Source of the DNA: Polaromonas sp.
Lineage (GTDB): Bacteria; Pseudomonadota; Gammaproteobacteria; Burkholderiales; Burkholderiaceae_C
Assembly: GCA_023259235.1 (NCBI GenBank)
Contig: JAHFQQ010000052.1
Span: forward strand, 1-14,699
Direction of reading: 5' to 3'
Length of the DNA: 14,699 bases
Shown here: positions 1 to 8,635 of the stretch, piece by piece
How positions within the stretch are numbered: position 1 is the first letter of the stretch
Layout: each line of letters opens with the position of its first letter
Translations under genes and position numbers: made by a program
The notes under the pieces: generated by a model
Told to the model about the DNA's origin: nothing
The model's input: only the letters and a program-made list of their open reading frames with translations
Databases searched by the model: none

Positions 1-702
1 GGGCCGGACACCATCGTGCTCACGGCCATGAACGGCGTGCCGTGGTGGTTTTTGCAAGGCTTTGGCGGGGCTCTGGCGAACACGCGTCTGACTTCGGTGG
101 ACCGGGACGGCGCGCTGGCCCAGGCTATTGCCGCGCCGCACATCGTGGGTTGCGTGGTGCACGCCAGTTGCTCACTTGACGAACCCGGGCAGGTACACCA
201 CCATTTCGGCAACAAACTCATCCTGGGCGAACCGTCCGGTGAAAAGACCGCGCGGGTGCGGCAACTTGCGGCATTGCTGGAACAAGCCGGCTTCGAAGCT
301 ACGGTGTCCGGGCAGATCCAGAAAGACATCTGGTTCAAGCTCTGGGGCAACATGACGGTCAACCCTATCAGCGCCCTGACCGGCGCCACCACCGACCTCA
401 TCATGGACGACGATCTGGTGCGCAGTTTTATCTCCAGCATCATGCTCGAAGCCAGGGAGGTTGGCGCGCGGATCGGCATCGCCATTGACCAGCAGCCTGA
501 AGACCGGCACCAGGTCACCCGCAAACTGGGCGCTTTCAAGACCTCGATGCTGCAGGATGTGGAAGCCGGCAAGGCAGTGGAGCTCGATGCACTGGTCACC
601 GTTGTGAAGGAACTGGGCGAGTTGACCAAGGTGCCAACGCCGTTCACCGATGCGCTGCTGGGTCTGAGTCGCCTGCAGGCGCGAGTGCTAGGCCTGTATT
701 GA
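1..702 (+). CDS. 2-dehydropantoate 2-reductase (ketopantoate reductase), 3' part
   Basis: The reading frame is open from the first base, so the gene starts outside the window; 233 codons are visible of a family usually near 300-330. The missing part would hold the N-terminal Rossmann NADPH-binding domain. What is seen fits the end of that domain and the helical ApbA/PanE C-terminal domain: the segment VGCVVHASCSLDEPG resembles the family's 'GVV..A....PG.V' strand, and the FKLWGNMTVNPISALTGA helix carries the expected lysine and asparagine of the active site. Family members reduce ketopantoate to pantoate with NADPH in pantothenate/CoA synthesis, but Burkholderiales carry several PanE paralogues, so a related 2-oxo-acid substrate is possible. 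The stop codon is followed by only 51 bp before the toxin-antitoxin pair. Confidence 0.85.
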   Translation, partial: GPDTIVLTAMNGVPWWFLQGFGGALANTRLTSVDRDGALAQAIAAPHIVGCVVHASCSLDEPGQVHHHFGNKLILGEPSGEKTARVRQLAALLEQAGFEATVSGQIQKDIWFKLWGNMTVNPISALTGATTDLIMDDDLVRSFISSIMLEAREVGARIGIAIDQQPEDRHQVTRKLGAFKTSMLQDVEAGKAVELDALVTVVKELGELTKVPTPFTDALLGLSRLQARVLGLY

Positions 703-753
703 CTTGAGTGCAAATTAGCTTCAAAATGGAACCGGAACTGTTTTGGAGTCATA

Positions 754-1101
754 ATGCCTACTCTTTCAATCAAAGACGTGCCAGAGCAATGGGCCGAAGC
801 CTTGCGCCAACGATCTGCGCGAAACCATCGCTCCCTGCAAGGTGAGTTGATGAGCCTGATCGAGCGTGCAATCGGCGAGCCGCCTTCCGGAGCCAGCGCT
901 TCAATCAACCTGCCCCGGCAGGGCGCGACAGCATCCGCCGGGCAAGTGGTTGGTTTTGACCGCCTGGGACACCCGATCACCCGGCGCGGCACCAAAACCA
1001 TTGAGCAAATTGCCGCCGAGCACCTGGAACGCTTTCCGGAGCCGTTCACGCAAGGGCCGATGTCAGTGGACATCATCCGGCAGGACCGGGACAGCCGATG
1101 A
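754..1101 (+). CDS. FitA-like ribbon-helix-helix antitoxin
   Basis: A 115-residue protein whose first 40 residues look like an Arc/FitA ribbon-helix-helix DNA-binding domain: a short strand (TLSIKDVP), then a helix with ALRQRSARNHRSLQGEL and a second helix ending LIERAI. This matches the FitA pattern of 'L.I..VP....AL..RAA...RS...E....L..A'. The remaining 75 residues form an extension with FDRLGHPITRRG and a Pro-rich tail, probably the part that wraps the toxin; it makes the protein longer than the usual 70-85 residues. The start is set by a good Shine-Dalgarno, GGAG at 745-748, five bases before ATG. The stop overlaps the toxin start as ATGA, typical of translationally coupled pairs. It probably represses its own promoter in the 703-753 gap, but I could not define that promoter with confidence. 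Confidence 0.85.
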   Translation: MPTLSIKDVPEQWAEALRQRSARNHRSLQGELMSLIERAIGEPPSGASASINLPRQGATASAGQVVGFDRLGHPITRRGTKTIEQIAAEHLERFPEPFTQGPMSVDIIRQDRDSR

Positions 1102-1541
1102 GCAGCGTGCCGCGCACCCTGTACGTGGCCGAGCCCCCCGTGGCCTACCTGGTGCGTCCGCCCATGGTGGTCGATTGCAGTGCCATCTGCGGCATTTTGT
1201 TTGACGAGCCCTGGCGCGCGCAAGCGGTGGCCCGCATTTCCGGCAAAACCCTGTACGCGCCCTACCTGCTCGACCACGAAGTGATCAGTGTCACATTGAA
1301 GAAACAGCGCCAGCAATGGTCACGGGAGTCGATCACCGCCGCCCTTGAGGACTACGTCCAGTACCAGATAGAACTGCGCGAGACCGACATCGCCGCCCAG
1401 CTCGATTTGGCCCTGCGCTACAAGCTCTCAAGCTACGACGCGGCCTACCTGTGGCTTGCCGCAGAATTGAAAGCCCCGCTGGCCACCTTTGACGAAAAGC
1501 TGGGCCGCGCTGCGCAGACTCATCTGGCCAGCATCCCCTGA
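1098..1541 (+). CDS. PIN-domain ribonuclease toxin (VapC/FitB type)
   Basis: A 147-residue PIN domain protein. The four acidic residues expected to bind Mg2+/Mn2+ are visible: D26 in VVDCSA, E61 in LLDHEVISV, D114 in SSYDAAYLWLA and D132 in ATFDEKL. VapC/FitB toxins are metal-dependent endoribonucleases, commonly cutting tRNA or rRNA, held inactive by the partner antitoxin. The start shown gives the 4-nt overlap with the antitoxin but places 22 extra residues before the usual PIN start; an in-frame ATG at 1164 begins MVVDCSA, exactly where most family members begin. The overlap start is kept because it couples the two genes, but the shorter form is a real alternative. Target RNA cannot be read from the sequence. 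Confidence 0.87.
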   Translation: MSSVPRTLYVAEPPVAYLVRPPMVVDCSAICGILFDEPWRAQAVARISGKTLYAPYLLDHEVISVTLKKQRQQWSRESITAALEDYVQYQIELRETDIAAQLDLALRYKLSSYDAAYLWLAAELKAPLATFDEKLGRAAQTHLASIP

Positions 1542-1606
1542 TTGTGGCAATGATGGACGCAGGAAGAAAACCTCCCGTCCTGCCGCTGGCCTGCTCCCCG
1601 CCAGCA

Positions 1607-1638
1607 AGCGCAGCCGCAAACGCCCGCACGGCTGCGCT
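1607..1638. repeat. 10-bp inverted repeat before the EamA gene
   Basis: AGCGCAGCCG at 1607-1616 is perfectly repeated in reverse complement at 1629-1638 with a 12-nt loop. A second smaller hairpin, GCTGGC/GCCAGC, lies just before it (1585-1590 and 1600-1605). There is no T-run, so neither is a convincing intrinsic terminator; they may end toxin-gene transcription weakly or structure the transporter leader. The rest of the 139-bp gap (1542-1680) shows no gene. Confidence 0.5.
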
Positions 1639-1680
1639 CGAGACCGGAATATCGCAAGTCACAACGTATGGACTTTCTCC

Positions 1681-2589
1681 ATGAATCACGCTGGCGGAAA
1701 AGCCATCAGTCGCAAGGCCTTCGCCACCCTGCTGCTGATCGCGCTGATGATGGGTGGCAACCATGTGGCGGCGCGCATTGCCTTCAACAACGGGGTCGAT
1801 GTGGCCACGGCCGTGGTGTTTCGCAGCCTCGTCACCGCGCTGGCGATTGTGGTCATCCTGAGCCTGCAGCGCGTAAGGGTGCGCTTCAGCGCCCGCCATA
1901 GGCGCATGCTGCCACTGATCGGCCTGCTGATCGGTGTCCAGAGCCTGTGCCTGTATTCGTCGGTGGCGCGGCTGCCAGTGGCGCTGGCGCTGCTGGCCTT
2001 CAACACCTACCCGATCTGGACGGCGCTGTGGGCCTGGCTGATCTACCGGCGGCGGCCGGAGCGCGCGCTGCTGCTGGCCATGCCGGTCATCCTGCTGGGC
2101 CTGACACTGGCGCTGGATGTGTTCGGCGCGGCTTCCGGACTGGGCACCTCGGGCCAGTGGGCCCGCATCGGCGCGGGCGTGGCCTTCGCTCTGGCAGCTG
2201 CGGGGACCTTCGCTCTGGCGCTGGTCATGACGCAGCATGAAGCCGCCGATGTCGATGGCCGGGTGCGCACGGCCACCACCATGACGATGGCCGGCCTTGT
2301 GGCGCTGATCATGGTTGCCAGCCAGGGCGGCTTTCATTTGCCGCAGGCCACGCCCGGCTGGTGGGGGCTGGCCGTACTTACCTTTCTCTATGGCACTGCC
2401 TTCACCATCATGTTCACCGTGCTGCCCAAGCTGGGCGTGGTTGGCAACGCGGCCATCATGAACGTGGAGCCCGTGTTCGCGCTGGTGCTGGCCTGGCTGA
2501 TTCTGAGCCAGTCGATTGCACCGGTGCAGGTGGCGGGCGCGCTGCTGGTGGTCGGTACCGTGGTGGCGCTGGGCTTGCGCAAGCGCTGA
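1681..2589 (+). CDS. EamA/DMT-family transporter
   Basis: A 302-residue integral membrane protein with about ten hydrophobic segments in two similar halves, the normal architecture and length for the drug/metabolite transporter (DMT, two EamA domains). Visible family features are the first helix with an MGGNHVAARIAF pattern, a short basic loop RRRPERALL in the middle, and LPKLGVVGNAAIMNVEPVFALVLAWLIL in the second half, which matches the conserved 'A.....PV.A.L.A.L.L.E' helix. The open frame runs upstream to 1489, but the upstream part overlaps the toxin gene and has no transporter character; the ATG at 1681 puts the first helix in the normal place. No strong Shine-Dalgarno is visible. The substrate is unknown: members export amino acids, metabolites or drugs. 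It converges on the gene at 2684-3589 across 94 bp with no clear terminator. Confidence 0.88.
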   Translation: MNHAGGKAISRKAFATLLLIALMMGGNHVAARIAFNNGVDVATAVVFRSLVTALAIVVILSLQRVRVRFSARHRRMLPLIGLLIGVQSLCLYSSVARLPVALALLAFNTYPIWTALWAWLIYRRRPERALLLAMPVILLGLTLALDVFGAASGLGTSGQWARIGAGVAFALAAAGTFALALVMTQHEAADVDGRVRTATTMTMAGLVALIMVASQGGFHLPQATPGWWGLAVLTFLYGTAFTIMFTVLPKLGVVGNAAIMNVEPVFALVLAWLILSQSIAPVQVAGALLVVGTVVALGLRKR

Positions 2590-2683
2590 GTGCTCCGGTT
2601 CGGGAGGGCCGGTCCGCCCCACAGCGGAACAGCTCGGGGAGCCACGCAGTACACGAAGCGACAAGGGGTGGTGCCATATGTCT

Positions 2684-3589
2684 TTACACTTCAATCTTGG
2701 CGGCCAGCGGGGCATGGTCCGACAGATGCGACCACGGCCTGCTCGGCAGCACAATCGGACTGTGGCCAATGGCATTGCGCACATAAATGCGGTCCAGCCG
2801 CAGCAAGGGCTGGCGCGCGGGAAAGGTTCGCGCGGCCTGACCGGTGGCCTGCACAAAGACCTCATGCAGCCCGGCCCCGTGCTCGAGCAGCGCATGGGCG
2901 CGCAGCCGCCAGTCGTTGAAGTCGCCCGCCACCACAACCGGCGCATGCGCGGGAATGCTTCGGTGTACCAGATCGCACAGCATCTCCATCTGCTGGATAC
3001 GATGCGCCTCGATCAGACCCAGGTGCACGCAGATCGCATGTGCATTTACACGGTAGCCCGGGATATGCAACTCGCAATGCAGCAAGCCGCGCCTCTCGGG
3101 GCCGCTAATCGAGATATCGTGGTTTTCGAAGCGCACAATGGGAAATTTCGACAACAGCGCATTGCCGTGATCGCCCTTGGTATAGACCGCGTTGCGGCCA
3201 TAGGCATAGTCCGGCCAGATCGTGTCGGCCAGAAATTCGTAGTGCGGCGTGTCGGGATAGTTGTCAAACTTTTCAGCGTGCTTGAGGTGGCTACCCGTCA
3301 CCTCCTGCAAAAACACCACATCCGCGCCGACCCGGCGAACCGCTTCGCGCAACTCGGGCAGGATGAATTTGCGATTGAAAAACGTGAACCCCTTGTGGAT
3401 GTTGACCGTGAGCACCTTGAAGGAAAATGACGAATCGGGGCTCAACGCCGCCAGCGCCGTTTGCGTATCGGCTCGCACCGCCGCCATGTCAACGGCCGCG
3501 GCGAGCCCGGTCGCAGCAGGCGCCGGGGCCGGTGCGGGCGATGCGGCAAGCGGGCGGCGCGGGAACGAGTCAGGAACAAGAGGCTGCAT
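2684..3589 (-). CDS. Endonuclease/exonuclease/phosphatase (EEP) family protein, YbhP-like
   Basis: A 301-residue protein with the complete EEP catalytic set in order: N63 in LTVNIHKG, E96 in FLQEV, H189 in CVHLGL, D223 and N225 in AGDFND, and D291-H292 in LSDHAPL. This fold hydrolyses phosphodiester bonds with Mg2+; members include DNA repair nucleases, sphingomyelinase-like and phospholipid or inositol phosphatases. The KVLTVNIHKGFTFFNRKF opening resembles E. coli YbhP, which lies beside the cardiolipin synthase gene clsB, so a membrane-lipid role is possible, but no cls gene is visible here. The first 55 residues are Pro/Ala-rich and non-conserved; an internal ATG at 3487 (MAAVRAD) is an alternative start, and neither has a good ribosome binding site. 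Confidence 0.85.
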   Translation of the reverse strand: MQPLVPDSFPRRPLAASPAPAPAPAATGLAAAVDMAAVRADTQTALAALSPDSSFSFKVLTVNIHKGFTFFNRKFILPELREAVRRVGADVVFLQEVTGSHLKHAEKFDNYPDTPHYEFLADTIWPDYAYGRNAVYTKGDHGNALLSKFPIVRFENHDISISGPERRGLLHCELHIPGYRVNAHAICVHLGLIEAHRIQQMEMLCDLVHRSIPAHAPVVVAGDFNDWRLRAHALLEHGAGLHEVFVQATGQAARTFPARQPLLRLDRIYVRNAIGHSPIVLPSRPWSHLSDHAPLAAKIEV

Positions 3590-3804
3590 AAAGATGAGAA
3601 ACAGACTGAAAAACCAAGTCTTCGATTATCGATCTCCGGGCCGCGAGCCCCTGTAGGACGCCTGCCTATTTGCTCTGCACCGGCAGACCCGCGTTCAAGG
3701 TGGTTCACGATAGCGCAGAACGGCAGCCGGCGTAGCCGTGCGGATTTGAACTGTCCGGGCGGGTCTGGCCGGAGAATCCGGAAAATATCTATAAAAAGCG
3801 GTAT
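3590..3804. other. Intergenic region without a recognisable gene
   Basis: This stretch lies upstream of the EEP gene. Open frames on both strands here have no recognisable family features and use Arg-rich or Pro-rich compositions typical of shadow frames. A short CCGGA-gaa-TCCGG inverted repeat lies at 3769-3781. A TATAGA-like -10 on the minus strand (near 3787-3792) could serve the EEP gene, but no matching -35 was found, so no promoter is called. Confidence 0.4.
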
Positions 3805-3848
3805 GAGCCCTTTGTTCATATGGATAATTAGCTACTATTTAAATAGTG
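3805..3848 (+). repeat. Dispersed 44-nt intergenic repeat, copy 1
   Basis: First of three copies of a repeat defined by AGCCCTT, then 24 nt from its first base to AGCTA, then a conserved ATA nine bases after that pentamer's first base. This copy contains a perfect 14-bp palindrome, ACTATTTAAATAGT, at 3834-3847. It is strikingly AT-rich against the surrounding GC-rich DNA. It lies beyond the terminator of the minus-strand Spy-like gene, between that gene and the EEP gene. Copies 2 and 3 are at 8592 and 14226, aligned without gaps. Confidence 0.75.
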
Positions 3849-3870
3849 AAATACCGCGTGATCAGGGCAC

Positions 3871-3916
3871 AAAAAAGCCTGCACCGGCATCCTGAGGCAG
3901 GCAAGCCGGTGCAGGC
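3871..3916 (-). terminator. Intrinsic terminator of the Spy-like gene
   Basis: Read on the minus strand, a perfect 12-bp stem GCCTGCACCGGC / GCCGGTGCAGGC (3905-3916 and 3877-3888) with a 16-nt loop is followed at once by six Ts (3871-3876). This is a textbook Rho-independent terminator about 40 nt past the stop codon of the gene at 3956-4513. On the plus strand the order is A-run then stem, so it is directional. Confidence 0.9.
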
Positions 3917-3919
3917 CCA

Positions 3920-3941
3920 CTGACACCCCGGGAGGTGTCAG
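3920..3941. repeat. Hairpin between the Spy-like stop codon and its terminator
   Basis: A perfect 8-bp inverted repeat, CTGACACC at 3920-3927 and GGTGTCAG at 3934-3941, with a 6-nt loop. It lies 14 nt beyond the Spy-like stop codon and 3 nt before the terminator stem, giving two stacked hairpins at the mRNA 3' end. A stabilising role or a 3'-UTR-derived small RNA is possible but unproven. Confidence 0.55.
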
Positions 3942-3955
3942 GCCGTCAAGCCGCA

Positions 3956-4513
3956 TCAGTATCTGTCGTGCATGCGGCCTTCGTGACGGCCACGGTTGCC
4001 GGCCTGGGCAAACGTTTGATGTTCGGCATCAAAGGTCTTTTGCTGCTCCGGGCTCAAGGCGGCATAAAAGGCCTTGGTGGCGTCACCACGCTTGTCCATG
4101 AGGGCATTCATTTCCGTCATGCGCTGGGTGCGCAGGGCGCGCATCTTGTCGATGCGCTCTGGCGTGCTCAGCTTCTGCATTTCGGCACGCTGCGCTTGCC
4201 AGGCGTTGATGTCGCGAACCGGTGGCTGCATGGCGGCGGTAAACGCGGTCCAGGCGCCTTCCTGGTCCGGCGTGATCTTGAGCCGGGCTTTGAGCGCAGC
4301 CTGGCGTTTGGCCATCCAGGCCTGCATTTTTGCCGGGTCACGCTGACCCATCATGCGGTTGCCGTACATGCCGCCATGCCAGCCAGTCGCGGCGGGGCCG
4401 CCGGTGGGCGCAGCGGGCGCGGCCTGGGCCATGGCGCTGGTGCCTGCCGTGGCCAGCAGGGCGGCGAGAACGAAACCATTCAGGGCGGCAAGGGGCTTGA
4501 GAGCGAATTTCAT
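3956..4513 (-). CDS. Spy/CpxP-like periplasmic protein (LTxxQ family)
   Basis: A 185-residue protein with a clear signal peptide (positive MKFALK start, hydrophobic core, cleavage near SAMA-QA at residue 29). The mature protein is mostly helical with two LTxxQ-type motifs, LKITPDQEGAW at 78-88 and LSPEQQKTFD at 153-162, the signature of Spy/CpxP/ZraP proteins. E. coli Spy is an ATP-independent periplasmic chaperone, CpxP an inhibitor of CpxA, ZraP a zinc-binding relative. The sequences flanking the helical core are rich in Met, His and Gly (GWHGGMYGNRMMG; GRHEGRMHDRY), which suggests metal binding. The start has a good Shine-Dalgarno, AAAGGAAA, and the gene ends in a strong terminator, so it is monocistronic. 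A second, more distant member of this superfamily is encoded at 11869-12339. Confidence 0.85.
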   Translation of the reverse strand: MKFALKPLAALNGFVLAALLATAGTSAMAQAAPAAPTGGPAATGWHGGMYGNRMMGQRDPAKMQAWMAKRQAALKARLKITPDQEGAWTAFTAAMQPPVRDINAWQAQRAEMQKLSTPERIDKMRALRTQRMTEMNALMDKRGDATKAFYAALSPEQQKTFDAEHQTFAQAGNRGRHEGRMHDRY

Positions 4514-4659
4514 GAAATTTCCTTTCAGTGAAGAAGATGCCTGCCGCCAGAAATTGGCTTCAGGTTGGAGGCAAGTGTGCGGCCCCTCTGTATAGCCACC
4601 ATTGCGCGGTGGTGATGGTTTGTAAAGTTGGATGGAAATGGTGCTGCCTGGCCAGCCGC

Positions 4660-4689
4660 TTTACGGCAACGAATGGTTGTGCTTACAAT
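4660..4689 (+). promoter_or_regulatory. Candidate sigma70 promoter of the thi operon
   Basis: TTTACG at 4660-4665 as -35, an 18-nt spacer, and TACAAT at 4684-4689 as -10. A start site about seven bases on falls near 4696, immediately before the riboswitch P1 stem, which is where a riboswitch leader should begin. The boxes are imperfect, so the support is positional as much as sequence-based. The sequence 4514-4659 between this promoter and the divergent Spy-like gene shows no gene. Confidence 0.6.
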
Positions 4690-4696
4690 AGCTGCA

Positions 4697-4797
4697 GCTT
4701 GTCGGGGTGCCAAAGATGTTGTGTCTGGGGCTGAGATCGCAGTCATGCGAGACCCGCTGAACCTGATCGGGGTCATCCCCGCGTAGGGAACAACGCA
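4697..4797 (+). promoter_or_regulatory. TPP riboswitch (THI element)
   Basis: All conserved blocks of the thiamin pyrophosphate aptamer are present in order: GGGGTGCC at 4704-4711, GGGGCTGAGATC near 4727-4738, GACCCGCTGAACCTGATC at 4751-4768, and GCGTAGGGAA at 4781-4790, closed by a short TTGT/ACAA P1 stem. Binding of TPP normally shuts off downstream thiamine genes. The 95-nt leader after it has no T-run terminator before the thiC Shine-Dalgarno (GGAG at 4883-4886), so control at translation initiation is more likely. GGCACCC at 4866-4872 is perfectly complementary to GGGTGCC at 4705-4711 in the aptamer and could form the alternative ligand-free pairing. Confidence 0.96.
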
Positions 4798-4892
4798 CTT
4801 GACTCCGGAACCCTGTAGCGGCGCCCCCAGCGGACCTCTCGGCGGCATTCCCGGCTCCCCAGGCAGGCACCCAACCTTTTCTGGAGACAGCC

Positions 4893-6809
<1,917 letters not shown>

Positions 6810-6871
6810 TCGGTCCATGACTGCCTGGCGTTTGCTGGAAACCGCACGCGCCTGAGCAGCCACCCAATGCC

Positions 6872-7081
6872 ATGACAACTCTTGAAATTTCCCTGAACGG
6901 CGAGCACCTGCAAACGCAGGCGCCGACGCTGCAGGCGCTGCTGCTGGCGCGCGGCTACGCGCTGCAGGGCGCCATGGCCTGTGCGATCAACCGCACTTTT
7001 GTTCCACGGCCCGAGTGGCCTGAGCGCGCCCTGAAAAGTGGCGACTGCATTGACGTGATCACACCCATCACCGGAGGTTAA
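6872..7081 (+). CDS. thiS: Sulfur carrier protein ThiS
   Basis: A 69-residue ubiquitin-like protein ending in the required Gly-Gly (ITPITGG). ThiF adenylates that C-terminus and it is then converted to a thiocarboxylate, which donates sulfur to the thiazole ring made by ThiG. The opening MTTLEISLNGEHLQTQAPTL fits the family beta-hairpin, and VPRPEWPERALKSGDCIDVI matches the conserved segment before the tail. The end of thiS contains the thiG Shine-Dalgarno, GGAGG just before the stop, so the two are likely translationally coupled. thiF is not in the window. Confidence 0.95.
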   Translation: MTTLEISLNGEHLQTQAPTLQALLLARGYALQGAMACAINRTFVPRPEWPERALKSGDCIDVITPITGG

Positions 7082-7086
7082 TTCCC

Positions 7087-7908
7087 ATGACGAACTCCTT
7101 GAATTCCGCCCCCATGGCCCACTGCCAGCCCTGGACCGTGGCCGGCGCCACGCTGACCAGCCGCTTTCTTCAGGGCACCGCGCGTTACCCATCGACGCAG
7201 GTGCTCACCGACGCGGTGCGCGCCAGCGGCGCCCAGGTTCTGACGGTAGGGTTGCGCCGCCTGCAACCCGAAGGCGGTGGCGGTGACAGCTTCTGGCAAG
7301 ACATCCAGGCGCTGGGCTGCCACATCCTGCCCAACACCGCAGGGTGCTACAGCGCACAAGACGCCATCACGCTGGCGCAAATGGCGCGTGAGATGGTCGG
7401 AACAAACTGGATCAAGCTGGAAGTGATTGGCGACGAGCAGACGCTGCAGCCCGACACCGCCGCCACCTTGCAGGCCGCCACGGTGCTGGCGCGCGAAGGC
7501 TTTGCGGTGTTTGCCTACACCACCGAAGATCTGGTGACGGCGCAGCGCCTGCACGCCGCTGGCTGCGCCGCCGTGATGCCGTGGGCGGCGCCCATCGGCA
7601 GCGGCCGCGGGCCCATGAACCCGTACGCGCTGGAAATCTTGCGCCGCCGCCTTTCCGATGCGGTGCTTATCGTCGATGCCGGCCTGGGCCGGCCTTCGCA
7701 CGCGGCGCAAGTGATGGAGATGGGGTTTGACGCCGTGCTGCTGAACACCGCCGTGGCGCAATCGGGCGACCCGGTGCGCATGGCGCGCGCCTTTGCCGAT
7801 GCGGTGGCTGCCGGCCGCGCCGCCTGCGAATCAATTCCCGCGCCAGTGCGCGCGCAGGCGCAGGCCTCGACCCCGGCCGCCGGCATGCCGTTTGCACAGA
7901 CCGCCTGA
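7087..7908 (+). CDS. thiG: Thiazole synthase ThiG
   Basis: A 273-residue TIM-barrel protein that condenses 1-deoxyxylulose 5-phosphate, dehydroglycine (or an iminoacetate equivalent) and ThiS-thiocarboxylate into the thiazole phosphate. The Schiff-base lysine is K110 in NWIKLEVIGD; PNTAGCYSA, PIGSGRGPMNP and IVDAGLGRPSHA are the other family loops. It starts 5 nt after the thiS stop. The C-terminal 30 residues are Ala/Gln/Pro-rich and variable, as in other betaproteobacterial ThiG proteins. A standard member of the operon. Confidence 0.97.
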   Translation: MTNSLNSAPMAHCQPWTVAGATLTSRFLQGTARYPSTQVLTDAVRASGAQVLTVGLRRLQPEGGGGDSFWQDIQALGCHILPNTAGCYSAQDAITLAQMAREMVGTNWIKLEVIGDEQTLQPDTAATLQAATVLAREGFAVFAYTTEDLVTAQRLHAAGCAAVMPWAAPIGSGRGPMNPYALEILRRRLSDAVLIVDAGLGRPSHAAQVMEMGFDAVLLNTAVAQSGDPVRMARAFADAVAAGRAACESIPAPVRAQAQASTPAAGMPFAQTA

Positions 7909-7912
7909 CACC

Positions 7913-8578
7913 ATGGCCGCGCCGCATGCGTTCTCGGCCTTCCCGGCCCCCACTGGAAACATCGGCTTTTACCCCGTGGTGCCAGATGCCGCGTGGGTAC
8001 AGCGCCTGCTCGGCTGGGGCGTGCGCACCATACAGTTGCGCTGCAAGAGCGCCGACCGCACGCCGGCCGAAATCGAGCAGGAGGTGCACGCCGCCGTGGC
8101 GGCCGGGCGTGCCGTGCCCGGCGCGCAGGTTTTCATCAACGACCACTGGCAACTGGCTTTGGCGGCAGGCGCTTACGGCGTGCACCTCGGTCAGCAGGAC
8201 CTGGACACCGCCGACCTGAACGCGCTGCAACGTGCCGGCCTGCGGCTGGGCCTGAGCACGCACACACCGGCGGAACTGGCGCGTGCAAAAGCCGTGCAGC
8301 CGTCTTATCTGGCGATTGGCCCGATCTACCCGACCACGCTCAAGGTGATGCCATATGAGCCAGTCGGGCTGGCACGCCTGAAAGACTGGGTGGCTCAGGC
8401 GGCGCCATACCCGGTAGTGGCAATAGGCGGCATTTCGCTGGCCTTGACGCCGGGCGTGATGGCCTGCGGCGTGGACGGCGTGGCGGTGGTCAGCGCGGTG
8501 ACGCAGGCGGCAGATGCGCAGCAGGCAGCGCTGGCGGGGCTGCGGCTGGCGAACCGGCAAGGAAGCCCTTCCACGTAA
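7913..8578 (+). CDS. thiE: Thiamine-phosphate synthase ThiE
   Basis: A 221-residue TIM-barrel enzyme that joins hydroxymethylpyrimidine diphosphate and thiazole phosphate to thiamine monophosphate. Visible motifs: IQLRCK at 40-45, FINDHW with N76-D77, GVHLGQQD at 89-96 (Mg2+ site), LGLSTHT at 113-118, LAIGPIYPTTLK at 133-144 (the family's GPIF.T..K loop), AIGGI at 170-174 and GVAVVSAV at 189-196. The ATG at 7913 is chosen because it lies 4 nt past the thiG stop; the open frame extends further up inside thiG but without family features. It is the last gene of the operon; no intrinsic terminator follows, only repeat copy 2 in the 43-bp gap before the converging oxidoreductase gene. Confidence 0.95.
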   Translation: MAAPHAFSAFPAPTGNIGFYPVVPDAAWVQRLLGWGVRTIQLRCKSADRTPAEIEQEVHAAVAAGRAVPGAQVFINDHWQLALAAGAYGVHLGQQDLDTADLNALQRAGLRLGLSTHTPAELARAKAVQPSYLAIGPIYPTTLKVMPYEPVGLARLKDWVAQAAPYPVVAIGGISLALTPGVMACGVDGVAVVSAVTQAADAQQAALAGLRLANRQGSPST

Positions 8579-8591
8579 TTGAAAATCGGGT

Positions 8592-8635
8592 CAGCCCTTA
8601 TGGGTAATAAGTAGCCAGCTATTATTTGGATAGCG
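8592..8635 (+). repeat. Dispersed 44-nt intergenic repeat, copy 2
   Basis: Same ungapped layout as copy 1: AGCCCTT at 8593-8599, AGCTA at 8617-8621 (24 nt on), and ATA at 8630-8632. GCTAT at 8618-8622 and ATAGC at 8630-8634 can form a small stem. It lies between two convergent genes, and its right half runs into the minus-strand ene-reductase gene: the stop codon (8622-8624) and last codons of that gene are inside the repeat. Confidence 0.75.

Noticed and set aside
728..753. GGAAC boxes before the antitoxin as ECF promoter
   Set aside because: Neither GGAAC (728, 734) is followed by CGTT at 16-17 nt; the site is more simply the antitoxin ribosome-binding region.
1333..2946. 537-codon open frame on the minus strand
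   Set aside because: It lies opposite the toxin, transporter and EEP genes, is His/Arg/Gln-rich and shows no domain; a high-GC shadow of the EamA gene.
3442..3895. Open frames on both strands in the gap upstream of the EEP gene
   Set aside because: They overlap the EEP gene start, have biased composition and no recognisable family; no ribosome binding sites.
4525..4848. 107-codon minus-strand open frame across the thi leader
   Set aside because: It covers the TPP riboswitch and promoter; RNA motif conservation explains this sequence.
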